Below, one piece after another: positions 37,801 to 51,655 of a DNA stretch of 64,000 nucleotides. The stretch is from Himantopus leucocephalus (taxonomy: Eukaryota > Chordata > Aves > Charadriiformes > Recurvirostridae). Within the stretch, counting starts at the first letter, position 1, and each line of letters opens with the position of its first letter. Where the stretch lies: positions 94,997,024-95,061,023 of the forward strand of contig RSEF01000002.1 in the NCBI GenBank assembly GCA_003993805.1, in the 5' to 3' direction. The position numbers and the translations under genes were made by a program. The notes below the pieces were generated by a model. That model did not search any database. It saw only the letters and a list, made by a program, of their open reading frames with translations, and had not been told where the DNA came from.

Positions 37801-40800
37801 AAGGCCCACAAATCTTACGTTTCTACACCAAGTGTCTCAATTTTGTCTGAACATCATGATGATTCTTCATGGCTCCCTGGTAACTTAGTTTCTGACACAC
37901 GTGCAAGCTATAATGAACTTTCACATCTTGGAATTAGGTTCTTTATTTCTCACCTGGATCTACCATGTCGTAGGCACGTGTTAGGGAGTGGGGGTGGTAG
38001 GCCCCTTTTCTCCAAGTCACTCAAATGTATGATTTTAGCAATTTTTTGGTTCCTACTTAGTATGATTTTGGAGGATGAAGATTGTTTCATCAAACTACAC
38101 CTGAGCTGGTCACTGGGAGTGCCTTTTAAAAATCTGTGGAGAGAAATGCCTGGTTCTCTCCATTGACTGCAGAGAGAGGTCATACGGTTATGTCAGTAGT
38201 TGCCCACCATGTAGAACTCTAAAACCAGCCCTTGTAGCCTCATTCCTACAATACTACAAAGGTCTGTGATTATCTTTGGCTTAGAGTCACTAGGTGGCAG
38301 GCATTGCCGCCTTCCAACATAACTGTGAGATCTAAAATCGTGCTTTTCAGTAGGGATGGTTGTGAGATTTCAGCAGCATCCCTGTCCCATGGAGCTCTCT
38401 GCCTGTAGCGCTGGGTCAGGCTTCACACCAGCCAGCTTCAGCCCTTTCTGATACTGGATTCTAGGTGTGTCTGAATACTTCTGCTTTCTTGCCTCTCTCA
38501 GTCTCTACTAACCTCGTTCTTTGTCTTTCTATAGTTCATTGTGATACGAGGAGAAGGATGTGGTAGTGTCATTCAAACCTGGCCATGGCCAACTGGGGTG
38601 TTGGTCGTGTTGACCCACCAATGTTAAATAGCACTCCGCTTGTTGCATTTCTTTTCCTTCACTGGTGAGAAACTCTTGAAGGGCTGAACCAAACAGTGTC
38701 ACTTGCTTGTCCCTGCACTGTTTTCAACCTCTTAGCCACTTTACCAATATATGCAGATTCATATGTCAGAAGCATTTCCTCTGGATGCATTTTAAGCTTC
38801 GGGTGAATGGAGCAGGTTGCTGGTTACACTTTGTGTTTAGGCATAATCCATAACCCTGCACACTGTTTTTATTTTATTTTTTAAAAAAAATATTGCCTAT
38901 GTTGTAAATCGGTGCACTTAGGTCAAAACAATCGAAAGCACCAAATGACATGAATTTCTAGGTATGGATGCCAGTACCTGCTAATGTAAAGTTATGACAT
39001 GCAGATCTGGTACACCTATCTAGCTGTCTGGTTTTGAGCACGGTAATAAAACCTTCTTTATATTTATTATGTTCAACCACGACCACCACCTAGTCTCATA
39101 GTTGTATTCATATTGCTGCACCTCTTCTATCTCCTAACCTTTGTGCACTTCCTTTATTTTTCATATTCACCACGTCCTTCAGTTCTGTTTCTATGATTTC
39201 AGCACAGTACCCTTTGGATAAGTTTTTTAGCAAATCCAACACCACAGTGTTTCAGGAGGTCTTCATCTTTGCGTCTTGCTGACTCACCATGGTATTTGAT
39301 AGGGGTGGCTCCTGAAAATGTCATTCATCACATGCCATTGGAGTGGAGCTGATCCAAGGTAGGGTGCCATTTTTTCAGAGTAAAGTCTACGCCTTGCCTG
39401 GTGATACTGTCACAACAAATATTTTGACTCGTAGGCAATACTGATGATCTCAGAGATTTGTGTATCTTTTGAACAACGTTTCTCAAAGAGACAAAAATAT
39501 TCGATGCGTGTACATTTTCTTATCTAGCCTTTTCCTGTGGATGTTTCCTGTGATGTTTTAGTGTGCGCCGCTTCTGAGAAGAGCAAACACTCTGTGTTGC
39601 CAGCAGTTGAGTGTTATGATTGGACTTTTAGCATATAAAAGCAACATATACTTGAAGGCCTTTTTTTCATTTGAGGTGCTAGTGAGCAAACTGCATGGAG
39701 TTGCAGTTTTATTGCAGTGTGGGCAGGGATCACACAACCACTATAGTAGCAAAATACACAAATTTGCTTGCAATGCCAAGCTGACCACCTCCTTGACAGC
39801 CTGCCTACATTAGCACTTCCTAATATTTGGTCCATATAAGGAAAATGCTAGACTGGCAAAAATTGCAGTCATATCGCCCTCTGAGGTAACCTCAAAACAC
39901 TTATTTAAAGGCCTACTCTATTATTCATTGAACTCAGATAAGGATTTTATATTTATGTTTACTTGTGTTGGCTGCTAGAAAAAGCCCTTACAGCACTGGT
40001 TTGTTTGGAGTTTTTTTGTGGGGGGACAGGATGGACATGACTGGAATGGGTTGGACAGAAGTATGCTACTTGGTACTTTGGCTCATTTTGGGTAAATATT
40101 TTGCAAAGAGGAAGTTAGTTAAGGCTATTACAATACCAAGCAGGTGGTCAAATGCATCTTATCTAGTAGACTGCAGAATTGCACTGTCTGAGCTGCTGGT
40201 TTTGTTTTATTCCTGGGGGAAGAGGAGGAGGGATTGGAGGTATCCTACTCTGCCTGTACTTTACAGATGCTATTGTTGCTGCTTCATTGTGTCTTATGAG
40301 AGAAAGGGATCCTAAAAGTGCTGGTTTGTTGCCAATAACATGACCGATGCACCCTACATCTTCTGCCATTTCCCTAATCTGTAACCTGATGGAATGACTA
40401 AGCAAAAGGTAGTCCGTTCTTTTTCTTGTCTTTCATGAGTACTGTAATTTCAGGAGGGCTAATGCATTTCTGTGTCAGAAATGGTGATGGATCTCAAGTC
40501 TCTGGAGGAATAGTGTTTCATGGGCCATGTGGTTTGCCAAACAGCTGCCAATAAAAGCCCTATTGTTTGTATGTGACTTGCATATGTAACAAGAGACCGT
40601 CACACAACATCTTCAGTCCAAACAGATAAAGCACAGGAGAAGAAACAGAGGCACAAAGTGTATTATGTGACCAAAATCTCCCAGAGTCTCTGGAAGACCC
40701 AGGCCACCTATGTTCCAGCTTATTAACCTGTCTGTGAAGTGCTCCTTTAGTTGCAGAAAAATCTTTGGAGAAAAGAAATTTATGCAAGTCACAACCCCAA

Positions 40801-41264
40801 CTTGCTTGGCAATTGCAGCTGTTGTTCTGGTACAGAAAAGATACAATGGCTTGAGTTCAGAAGGAGCTTTGTTGGCAGTGCCCTTTGTGGATTAACCTTA
40901 GATGGATGGGATGTAGGTGTTACAAGTGGGGGCTCTGTGTGAAGAAGTGATGTCTGTTTTGTATATTGCTTTGTAAAACCCTTTATGACATCACAAAGGG
41001 AAAACAGAAAAATGACAGAAATGATAAGGTGTAACCAGTTAAATATAATGCTTCTGTAGCACAATAAAATCATAAAGGAAAGGTGTTAAAATGACGTGGA
41101 TTCTCCTGAGGTTATTTCATCCTTATCTCTGAAGCAATCTTCGCTATATCATTTTCCTAATTGCTTCTTTTGACAGAAGATGACAACCTCTGTGTATTAT
41201 TGTAGTTCAAGGAGATTTTCTGTCCTCAGTATGGGTCTAGGTTTTATTTCTTTCAACTCAACAG
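34827..41264. other. Unique, mostly AT-rich non-coding sequence
   Basis: Contains an AAAC-type simple repeat at about 35,607-35,660. 36,990-37,340 is AT-rich with several TAATTA-type cores (ACATTAATTATTAATGG, ATGTAATTAAAATAG), a weak conserved-enhancer texture. The long minus frame at 35,337-35,828 (163 codons) partly crosses the simple repeat and has no known domain. No RNA gene or transposon recognised. Confidence 0.55.
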
Positions 41265-41378
41265 AGACTCCCAAAGGAAAACGAGATTGGACATAATTTT
41301 TGTTATCAGCCCTTTGTTATTGGCAAAGTGAAGTAATGGTATGTTCCAGCACATAATGGTTGGCTGAAGAATGGAAAG
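41265..41378 (+). other. Possible non-coding RNA exon (splice-bounded, all frames closed)
   Basis: The acceptor GGTTTTATTTCTTTCAACTC then AACAG is followed by 114 bases and one of the strongest donors in the window (GGAAAG followed by gtgagt). All three frames contain stops, so it could only be untranslated or part of a long non-coding RNA. Splice signals alone support it. Confidence 0.12.
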
Positions 41379-41706
41379 GTGAGTAGCATTTCTCTAGCAG
41401 AAATAAAAAAGCTCTGTGTCTTGTGTGTTTATGCCAACAGTAACTGCTGAGTCTGCAAGCATCAGTTCTTCATTGCCAAACATAATGTAATAACCAAAAT
41501 GAGCAAGAATTAGGTGGTCTGGACCTTATTTCAGCAAATGATTTTGCAAAATATTTTGTTCCTTATTTAGGAATTGCTGCTTTTCAAAATTGTAGCACAA
41601 TTTTTGCAGTTAAGATTCCTTCCAGAGCAGGCAGCTACTGTCTTTGAGAAGACATCATTGTTAAGGTCATTTCCAGTGACTAAACTACATGAGGCAACAA
41701 TGCTGT

Positions 41707-42594
41707 CTCATGAAGTTAGCAGTTGACACCAAATGTAGGAAGAACTGAGGTGACTGACGATGGTGCTGCCATTTAGAAGAACCTAGACAGGTTAGAGGGA
41801 CAGGCTGGTGTGGATCTTACAGAATTCAACAAGAACAAATTCAAAGTCCTGCTCCTGGAAAGGAAGAACCTCCTGCAACAGTGCAGGCTGGAATCAGCTC
41901 TGGTGTAAAGGACCTGGAGTTGTAGGTAGACAGCAAGCTGAATGTGAGCCAGCAGAGTGCCCGGGCAGTCAAGAAGGCCAACAGCATCTGAGGCTGTATT
42001 AACAGGAGCACAGCTAGTAAATTGAAGAAAGGGATTATTCCCCCTTTACTGAGTTCTTGTTAGTTCACATCTACAGTACCAGTATCCAGTTTTGGGCCAT
42101 TCAGCACAAGCAAGACACTGACAAATAGGAGTAAGCTCAGAAGAGGAACATCAGATAGTCAGGGGGCTGAAGGGCATGCTCTTTCAGGAGAGGCTCAGTG
42201 AATTGGTGGGGTTTAGCCTGAAGAAGAGGGCTTTGGAGAGACCTCATAGGTATTGAGGAAGGCTACTGTTAGGAGATCATTGAGAAGATGGATCCTGGCT
42301 CTTCATAGTAGTGCATGGTAGGAGGTTGAGAGTCAGGAGAGATAAACTGAAGCAAGAGAGAGTCCAGCTGGATAGAAGGAAATGTCCTTTCATCGTGAGG
42401 ATGGTTAATGGTGGACCAGGCTGCCCAGTGAGGTTGTGCAGTCTCTACCCTATGAAGTTGCTGAGACCTGACTGGTTAGAACTGTAAGCAGCCTTGTCTG
42501 ATCTCATAGCTGGCCCTGCTTTGAGCAGCAGGTTGAACTGAATGACCTTCTTAGGTCTGTTCCAAGCTAAATTATTCTGTGACTCCATGATATA
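41707..42594 (+). mobile_element. Old, degraded CR1 LINE (ORF2 C-terminal half and 3' end)
   Basis: Begins in the reverse-transcriptase region (CTCATGAAGTTAGCAGTTGA, the decayed counterpart of the CR1 FADDTKL-type segment) and ends in a CR1-type tail near ATTATTCTGTGACTCC. Recognisable peptide islands include KLNVSQQSARAVKKANSI. Many stops and frameshifts, and poor agreement with the other copies, show it is clearly older than the three copies carrying the GGTTGGAAAAGACCT-type tail. Boundaries are approximate. Confidence 0.85.
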
Positions 42595-45500
42595 TTTCAG
42601 CATTGACCTTATTGGAAAAAACTGTCCACATACTTGAAACACCCTCAACAGGAAAAGGAGTCAGGGTTTCTAGCATTGATGAATCATCAATGAAAAGAGA
42701 AGTGTGCAGTACCTTCTGCAGTTGGTTCTCTGAATGTGAATCATCTTGGTGTAAGCTTTTCACTCGAATGTGATCCAAATGGGGTAAAATATTGTTTGGA
42801 TTTTTGCTTATTAGGCTTGCCAGGTTTTGAAAAAGGTTGAGAAAAAACAAACGTATTACTAACTATCAGAACATCATCTCTAATTTTAAGAAATGAAAAG
42901 CTTTTAAGAGAGTGAATGCAATACCCACGGAAATGTTAGCTGAAATCATTCCCATTTGTCATAAAATGAGGTGGGTATTGATAGCAGAACTGCATCAAGC
43001 CTGAGAGATAATATAATGTAACAAAGAAGGTTTAAGTTGATTATGCTAGATGATAAGGCTTAATCAGGAAGTGCCTGCTGACACCAGCAGGCATGACTAG
43101 AGCTCATGGCAAACTCATATCCAGCTGGAGGGGGAATAATAAAAAAATCTCAAAACCAGGGGGTGCTTGTATTCCAACCAAATGGACTGTAGGTCTCATG
43201 ATGTGCAAACATTTTCTCCATTATGGAAAAATTATTTCCCAAGATTTGCATTGGACAGCTGATTGTCTTTGAGGAGGGACAGCTGTACTGAGAGAAACAG
43301 AATTTGAGTCTTTTCACTTCGGGTCTGATTTTGGTCCTGAGAAGAATGGTGTGGATTTCAGGGAAAGGTCAGGAAATGGGGTAAGTGAACAGAGGAGTGT
43401 GCAACATTGAGAAAGATATAGTGCCTCATGTATTTATCTCAATAGAATATTTGTAATTTTTACATTTTCAAGAATTATTATCTTAATTTAAGCAAATATA
43501 AACAATGACTATTCTTAGTCCTAACCGGTTTTTAGATGGAGGAAAGTAAGTTTCAAAACATGTTAGCTAGTTTTTGTTGTAAGATCAGTACTTTCTCTTT
43601 TTTTAGCAAGATGTTACATGGCCATTGGGCAAATGCCTTTTTAAAATTCTTTTGTGTGACTTCAGAGTCATTAGACTTACCTTATTTGCATTGAAAGTAT
43701 ATAAAAAAAATGGTTCTCGGCATCCAGGAAGACATAGGGTAGCTAGAGCTGCATTTTAATCCTTAAGTGCTAAATTTCGAATATGTCCTGGATGTATTTA
43801 GTTTAGAATGGCTTGACTTCCTCTTGATGTTAGCTGAGTGGGATTTAAATATTTCTATTTTCTATTTATACCCATAGAAACATAGCATAACATGGAAAAG
43901 AGCTTTGCCCAACATGTCCCCTTCCAAGCTAGATGAGAATATTTTGATAAATGATAGCATGGACCACAGTTCTGTACAGTCTTAGATTTTTCTTATCAAT
44001 GGGTTCTCGCTTTTATCAGGGAGAAAAATAGGAGGATGTGCCACAGCTTTTACACTTTTGAAGTTCTCCTCTAAAGCCTGTTGAAGGCACGGATGGACTT
44101 CATGTTAATTTAAATGCCTGTATATCAGACCACTATTTGTGTTTCTCAGAATGAGGTGTCATAATCTAAGACAGCTGCATGATATTGGGTTGTTTGTTGT
44201 GTTCGGAAGTTTAATCAACTTTTTAGTCTCCAAGCCAAGAGCAAAGCTGATTAGGAAGTCAGAAATTTTCCCCAGAAGAAACTTTGAATGAAAAAGTTGG
44301 GTTTTGGGTTTCCCAAGGAAAGAATTTACACAATTCAGCACCAAAACAGTTAATCTCACCTTAAAATGTGAATTCAAAACTGATGAGAAAAATTAAAAGA
44401 ATAAAAGAAGCAGAATGAAGTAAAAGTGTTACAGTAACAAGAATTATATTTTCAGATGGGAACACTATTTTTGCAGAAGGATGTGGACAAGTCCTGACTG
44501 GCAAATATATATACTTCTGACTTACCATCTTTTGTTACTTAAGAACTAATTAACTATTAAAAGAAAATATTGATGGTTTAAAATATTTTGTGGCATATTA
44601 TGGAACTTCTGGTTTGCCTGTAGGTCTGCAGTACGCTGCTGTTGTTCCAAATGGAGCAGCCCTTACGGACTGAGTTCCAGCGGAGGTGCGCCATGGGCTG
44701 AAACTCAGAGCAGAGAAAGAAAGAGACAGGTTGACCTGTCTCCGACAGGCTATGAACGCAAGCCAAACTTGCGATTCTGTCTTTGGAGTCCACTCGAGTT
44801 CAGAGCAATACTTGTACAGATACTGGTGTATTCACTCATATTCACTGTGCCTGACACGTTTTAAGCACTGCAGTGCTGGGGACACGGGCACCAGTGAAAC
44901 CGGGGCGAACACGCTAACTTGTGAGACTTGACAATAGAGCGGGGGATAGATTAAAGAACTTTCTGACTTTCTGCTATGCTTGTCAATAAAAGACCTGAGC
45001 TCAAAGGCCACCTGCCATTGAAGAGCCTGATAAACAGTCTGCTAATATAGACATTCATCTTTGTAGGCACTGTTTATTTACAACGTTTTGTCTGTGATCC
45101 TATTCTCTCATTCCAGTGTGACTGTTGACTAAGCTGAATGCTGAGGTTGAATACTTTGTCATTTAGTACTCCTATTTGTCTGGTTTTAATTAGGGTTACA
45201 CCAGGATTTAGTATCTCATAGTGGGGGTAGTTTTCAGGGAAATTTGTTGTGTTGTGTTACTGTGTGACAATGCCATTCCAAAAACATTGCTGCTTCCTTT
45301 TCTCCCTCCAAGAGTAATGAATTTAAGGGTGGCAGGGATCCCTGTAGGAGAATCGTTAGCATTTATAACTTACAAAGGAAAAACAGGAAGGGACAAAATG
45401 AGTCTTCTATAACTGAATAAAGAGATTGTTTTTCTGTGGTTTCCCTTTTTATTCTTTTTTCCTACCTTGTGGCTTTTTTCTTTTTAATATGAGTTGTTTA

Positions 45501-48500
45501 ATCAGTTGTTAATCAAGCTAAATTCTCTGCACATTTGATTTGGAATAATTAAAAGTTATTACCACATTTCTTCCTGAAAAGTACCAGTAATTTAGGAATT
45601 TTCTGTCTATGGCCACCAATAGTTTTCTAACCACCAAGTGATTCGTCGGCTGCAAGGAATTTTTCTGACCTGGTTCTGCAAGTGAGAAATCACCTTGAAA
45701 ATACAAGTAGCATAACAAACTGTTTAAGAATGTGGTTGAAAACATGTTGATAGCCTGCGATAAATATTCATGGGTACTGAAAATTTAACCATAGATCTAA
45801 CTTCTGAGGTAAACAGTGAGGGTGGATTTTGTGCAGGCTCACTATAATGAATTCCTGTTTGTTTACATGTCCAGTGTTAGATTACATCAGAATAAATACA
45901 TAGTAACTCCAAGAAAGCTGAGAGAGTGGAGTGTTTTCAGGCTACGCCAATGTAGCTTGGAACAGAATTATGGGCTTCAGGGCATCATTTGAAGCGGTAA
46001 AGATCTGGGTGCGTTGAGCATTTGGTTGTATAGGCGTAGACTGCCTGAAGCCCCTGTTTGACCTGTTGTAGCTGTGGAAGAGAAAATTCCTGCTGTACTT
46101 CTTCCACTTAAATCATCACCTTTGTCTTCATCTTGCCTGCAGTCTGTGCTTTCAGATTCTGTGAAGTGCAAAATGACATGCACCTGAGAATATGCCTATG
46201 GAAACATGATTTACACCTCTTAAGAGTTTGAGCCGGTTCATTGAAGATTAGTGCATGCATCAGAAGGAGGTTCAGAATGAGGCTAATTGGTTACTCTGCC
46301 TCCCCATCTTCCCAATGATGGGCAGCTCAGTTGTAGCAGTAAGAACTAATGAAACGGTTTTGATTTGTTGCCCTGAGTACCAGAGGTGGTGTTGGTTACC
46401 TGTTCAGCTACAGCTTTAGGAAGAGTCAGACCTTCACCCGGCTAGGCACTAAAAGAGTCACAGTCTGGACCCCAAGCAGCATAGGAAAATTCCTGAGGTG
46501 TTTTTTTTTTTGTCTCAGGACATAATTGTCCCTTCAGCCCTTATAAACTGTCTGAAATAGCCTTTCACTCTCCAAGTCCTCAGCAGTGTGATCCTTGGAG
46601 AATGAGTTACTTGTCTGCTGGAGAGAAATAGTCAGTAGGCTGTGATGTTAGATAATTTTAGCATATAACTGTGCCAGGCGTGGTAAAAAAAGAAAAGATG
46701 AAGACTGCACAAGAGTGTAGTGCTTTATATGTGGTGTCTTCTCCAGGGAAATCTTTCTTTCTATGCCCATTTTCCTTCATAAACCTGAATTCAATGGATG
46801 TTGAACAGCACAACTACATTCCAGGCTTCTTCAACTCTGTAAATTCTGTGTTGGAACAAAGGGACTGCAACGCTTCTTAATGATGCTGAATGGTGTTTGG
46901 CCTGTTTGTTTCTGTCCCATGTGGCAGTGAAGGCCCCAGCTTTCCACAGGGGATGAAAAGATAACAGCAGTAAGTGGAGGTGGAATCTTATGTGGAGTGA
47001 AGTGGGAGACCACCTCAGGGTGAGCAGAGCAGGGGTGGATGTGCCATCTCCCATAGAAACCTCAAAGGCTTTTACAGGATGAAGTCTAAAGTGTGTGGGA
47101 TGGAGACTGTCCCGTGTAACATTTGTCAGCTACCCAATGTAGAGACCTAACATCAAAAGCAGCACACGTACCCTAAGAATTAGGGACTTGCTTAACATCT
47201 ATTTCAGAAAGGTTACTGATCCCACTTGGTATGTTGTCAGTCACCCTGTGAAATGCAGAGAGTCTCCAGCTGTGAAGTGTGCTTCAGTAGAATGCACTCC
47301 AAAAGGCCTTTTCTTAGGTTATTTAATGAAATTTGAGAAACATCAACAAACTAGATGAGAGGAGGCAGCCTGCCCTGGCAGGGAGATGTACTGGCAGGTC
47401 CTAGCAACACTTTCTAAATTGAGCCATTCTGCTTAGATACCTGAAATAGGAGTTTAGGCCATCCCATCAGTGGAGCTGAAGTGGTCTGTGTGGTTCAGGT
47501 AATCCCCCTGTACTGCTAACTGATAACCCCTTTTCCTGTAAGTGGATCATGGTTGACAGCACTGCCTCTGTTACAAGGTATATTCCCCATCTTCAGGATG
47601 TTCCTCTTTGTTCTTCCCAAGGATACTTTTAGGTCCTAGACCTCACTGGAGCACCCAGAAAGGTAAGCCCAGAATGCATGGAGAGGCTGAAGAGGAACTG
47701 AAAAGGGACGAGCTGGTTGGGGTGGTAAAAGGCAGAGAGAGGAGGAACAGTGCCTCTGAAGGAAGGTGGCGAGACTGGGACTGGGAGTCAGAGGTAATGT
47801 GGAAAAAAATAGATGTTGGAGTGTTATTTCTGTGAGGATTTAAAGCTTCACACTGCTGAAATGTTGTTCACCCTGTTTCTTTTCCTATTGGATTTGTCAG
47901 TTGGGATTACAAGCCAAAACAGACAGACCTGTTCTGAACCCAGTTCCCTTGACCAGCAAGTCTAGATTTATCACTCAGCCACCTAAGCTGGATGTGTGAA
48001 CATAAACAGTGTGAATTTTCCCTGCAGACAGCAGTAACTGTGTAAAGGTGTAAATAGCAACACTTGTAAGAAGTTATATTAGTCGTCTCATCACCCCACC
48101 CCTCCAGTTTCCCCACTTGGAGAGCTTTGGCTGAACACTTCCATATGGGAGGTGGATATTACACAAATCCAGCAAGGCTGTTTCCTGTGACCTTGTAAGT
48201 GTGAAACGCTGTCTTCAGGCCGTGTCCTAGCTGTGAAATCTAGCTTTCCTCAGTTAGCTGTGGGAATGTCAGCATCTCTGTTACACAGACACAGAGAGCT
48301 AATAGTGGGCCACATCACAGCCCCTGTGGCATGGATTTTTCTCCGTGAAAATTGGGAACTACTTATGTGACAGTGTGCATGGGAGCAGGACGCAAGAAAG
48401 ATTGTCGCATCTCCCATGCATCTCTGTTCTTTCATGTGCCAAACATCTACATCACTTTTTGCCTGTGAATGGTAGATATTGAGGTGAAACCACAAGCCTC

Positions 48501-49254
48501 GTGCAACATCTGTTCTGTCATACTAATGATTATTATTCATCACCACTCTATCACCACCTCTCGATCAGCTGCGAGGCCGCTAGTATCACTTCCCTTTCTC
48601 TTGCTATCAGGTATGTGACATGGTACTGACAACCAGCTGCAACACATTTGTTTTGGGCTGCTTACAATTTCTGGCAGTTAGGCCAGCTTGCTTCTGCAGT
48701 GGTACCCACCTTACTGTGTCATCAGAAGAAAAAAACTTCCAAGTTTTTTTTTTGGTTTTTTTTGAGTATTGAGCAATTTGAACAAAATCCTGACAGCAAA
48801 TTAAGATAATATAACCTAGAATTCATGCTATTACCTTTCATGTGTGTAGGACTGTTATCCATTTACTTGAGAAACTGTTTTGTTTCCATCAAATGGCCTT
48901 ACTAAAGAATACCTAGCATATGGAAAATACATGGCATTTTACCAGCTTGGAACTGTGCAGGAAAATTAAATCTGCTCTTGCAAAACATCTCTTACTTGTG
49001 TTTAAAAGAGAAAATGTGCTGAACTGGGTGTAAGAGAAACACTTGGTGCTTCGGTGCTCTTAATCTCAAGGCTAATTTGTTTAAATATACAGGATGTTTC
49101 CAAAGCAGGCAATGCATCCTTTTCATAGATAAGTATGTTGAGTTTTGCCAAGGTGCAATGAATTGTGTGTTTTGAACTCCTGTGCAGCAATGGAATTGCT
49201 GATTAGATCAGTATTCAGCAATCTCTGATCTGAGTTCCTGGCTCTGATCACTAA
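42595..49254. other. Unique non-coding sequence
   Basis: No transposon recognised. The segment 44,590-44,990 is slightly richer in CpG than its surroundings and ends in an AATAAA at about 44,985, without other transcript evidence. Overlapping short frames occur near 46,790-47,054 and 47,608-47,835. A 41-nt plus-strand segment at 47,622-47,662 has a very good pyrimidine tract and a strong AAAG/gtaagc donor. Simple T/G-rich sequence lies near 48,743-48,765. Confidence 0.55.
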
Positions 49255-51200
49255 ATGACTTAATTTACTGATTTGTTAGCATGACAGATTTGGAGTTGCA
49301 AAGACTAATTTATAAATACCATGTGCTGAACGAGTTTTTGTTTGGTGCACATAATATTAATTAGCTAACGATTTTGCCAGGAAATAAGTTCAGGATAGCA
49401 TGCATTCACCCTGATATTCACATCTTCTGACAAACAACAAAGACAGATTCAGCCATCAATGGACTGTGGATGACTGCCGTGGCTGTGACTGAGGAAAGCA
49501 AAGTTGTCTTGGAGAGTTTCAAAGACCTAGTGCTCTTCAGAAAAGGTTCGGTAAAGGGGAAGCTGCGGCAGAACCTCACAGGGAGCAGTTTCCAGTGGCT
49601 CCAGTGGATGGGGAAGGGTGCCAGGAAGGGTGAGCCTAACTGAGCCTCTGGGTAGTACAGATAAAAACATGCTCTTCTGTGGATTCAAAATGTCTCCTGC
49701 TCTGTTGGTTCTTATTGTTATGCTAATACACTGTGTTTTATGTAGGGTAGTTCATAGCAAGACATAGGATGCTACACTATGAGAGTCTAGGCTGGTCTAA
49801 TAGCTTTTGGTCACCAAAACAGATGGACCTGATCCTGCCCTTCCCAGCTCTTGGCTGCACGCTTCCCTACCTCATGCCAACTGGCAGAAAATGCTCCGCT
49901 TTTTTGGCAGTTAGTTTTGCGTTTGTTTATTGATCTCTTTTAACCCCATAATGAGATGATTCATTGCCAGACCTTGTCCAAGGGAAGGGGTGGGGACGTA
50001 TGACTGTGAATGGGACTGGTCCTTTCCATAGTAGCCAGCCACCAGCTCCTGTCAGCCATCCCATGAAACCCACTCTGATTCCCAGGGCCTATTCACGGGC
50101 TGAAGCTGTTCAAGGCTGAGGTCGGGCATTCATTCCCAGGCCATGCCCACAGGGGTTTCTGTCCATGTGAGCTTGCGCTCTTCTTGGACAGTTCAGGTCA
50201 CTCTGGCTGAACTGGGTTCTGCAAGGCTGTGCCAGCATGTCTGAGAAGGAAATAACGTTTATAGGGAGGAAGAGAAAGCAGGCTGGGCTGGGTGGTGAGC
50301 AGCAGCTGAGTACCACCTGGATTTGCTGATGTTATAATCTGAGCTGCAACCGGAGGACCACGTTTGAGCACAGCCAACCTCAAGCTGGTGGTTTTACTTA
50401 TAGCTGAGTACAAATCACTCTCGTGATTCCTCCTGTTGGCTAAGCAGTCATGATAGGAATCGGATGTAAGCAACAATGAGCAGCTGAAAAGGACGGATAC
50501 AATATGTTTTCAGTCATCACAGCTTGCTCTGGCTTCACTAGTGGGGCAAGTTTTTGACTTAAGGATGGGATTTTAAAATTTTGTGGTGGAATAATGAAAA
50601 TCAAGAACACTTTTTTAATTCATTGTTTTCTATTTCATAGCTGTTTTGTGGAAAAGCAACGAAAAATGTATTATTGTAATATCAAACACTAAATGGGAGC
50701 TTGTTTGTGGAGCAATTTATTTGTGTGGTTAGAATAATGATATTTGTCCACACCTGTATTTTCCAGGTGGACTTCTTACTCATTCCTTTTAGGGTTGTTG
50801 GAGTACCATTTGAGATGTGGAGTTTGTAGTTGGCACTGGTTTTCACCTTACACTGGAAAAATATGAATGAATGAGTACTTTTAAATCATTCTCTATTTTT
50901 TATTACTTTGGCTGCTATCTGCCGGCTGCTTGCTTACTTTTACTCTAGCATTTATCTTTCCTGTAAAGAAACTCTATCATAATTTCTAGTGAGAGATGTA
51001 AAAACAAATTCAGATGGTCTTCTCCACTAGATTTCTCATGACAAGGAAATATGAAAGAACCTCAACCTGGTGTCTGTTGCTGAACATCCCAGCAAGTTTC
51101 CTGAGTAGATGTTAATGTTGTGGCTGCCCCCGGAACTAGAGAGGCCAGGAACCAGGGAAGTGCAAAATGCAGACCTAAGAACTTCAGGGCTCTGCTGGTG
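49255..51200. other. Unique non-coding sequence
   Basis: 49,255-49,450 (AATATTAATTAGCTAACG and neighbours) has AT-rich enhancer-like texture. The rest shows nothing recognisable. A minus frame of 92 codons at 50,198-50,476 is unremarkable. Confidence 0.5.
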
Positions 51201-51234
51201 ACCTTACCCCTGATCTTNACCTTACCCCTGATCT
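51201..51234. repeat. 16-bp direct duplication across a single N
   Basis: ACCTTACCCCTGATCT at 51,201-51,216 recurs at 51,219-51,234, with TN between. This is the short-overlap version of the unmerged-join pattern seen at 16.6 and 62.9 kb, so the second copy is probably artificial. Confidence 0.85.
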
Positions 51235-51555
51235 CTTCTATTGGATTGAGAAGGAGTCACTCTGGTTTTCTTTCTTTCAGTTTAATATCTGTTATGGAGT
51301 CAATACCTTATGGAGGCGAGACTTAAGTTCTGTGTACGTCATCAAGACTTGATTAGCAATATTTTCACAAGGCATTGAAACATATGACTGAATTTCTTTG
51401 TAGCAGGATTTTTTTGTCTTTGGCAAGAGTTGGCAGACAGGTATGGTTGAAGGCTTCTCAGAAGCTTAAGCAAAACTGTAAGAAACAAATGTGGATTTTC
51501 AGTGCTCTGAAGAATACACAGCTCTAGGTACACAGCTTGACCACAGACCCCATGC

Positions 51556-51655
51556 NNNNNNNNNNNNNNNNNNNNNNNNNNNNNNNNNNNNNNNNNNNNN
51601 NNNNNNNNNNNNNNNNNNNNNNNNNNNNNNNNNNNNNNNNNNNNNNNNNNNNNNN
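51556..51655. other. Assembly gap, 100 Ns
   Basis: Exactly 100 Ns, a gap of unknown true size. It lies 340 bp from the single-N join at 51,218, so this neighbourhood is also poorly resolved. Confidence 0.99.

Noticed and set aside
47608..47835. 75-codon Glu/Arg-rich frame containing a splice-bounded 41-nt segment
   Set aside because: The splice-bounded part is only 13 codons and the remainder lies in the would-be intron; low-complexity charged sequence from purine-rich DNA.
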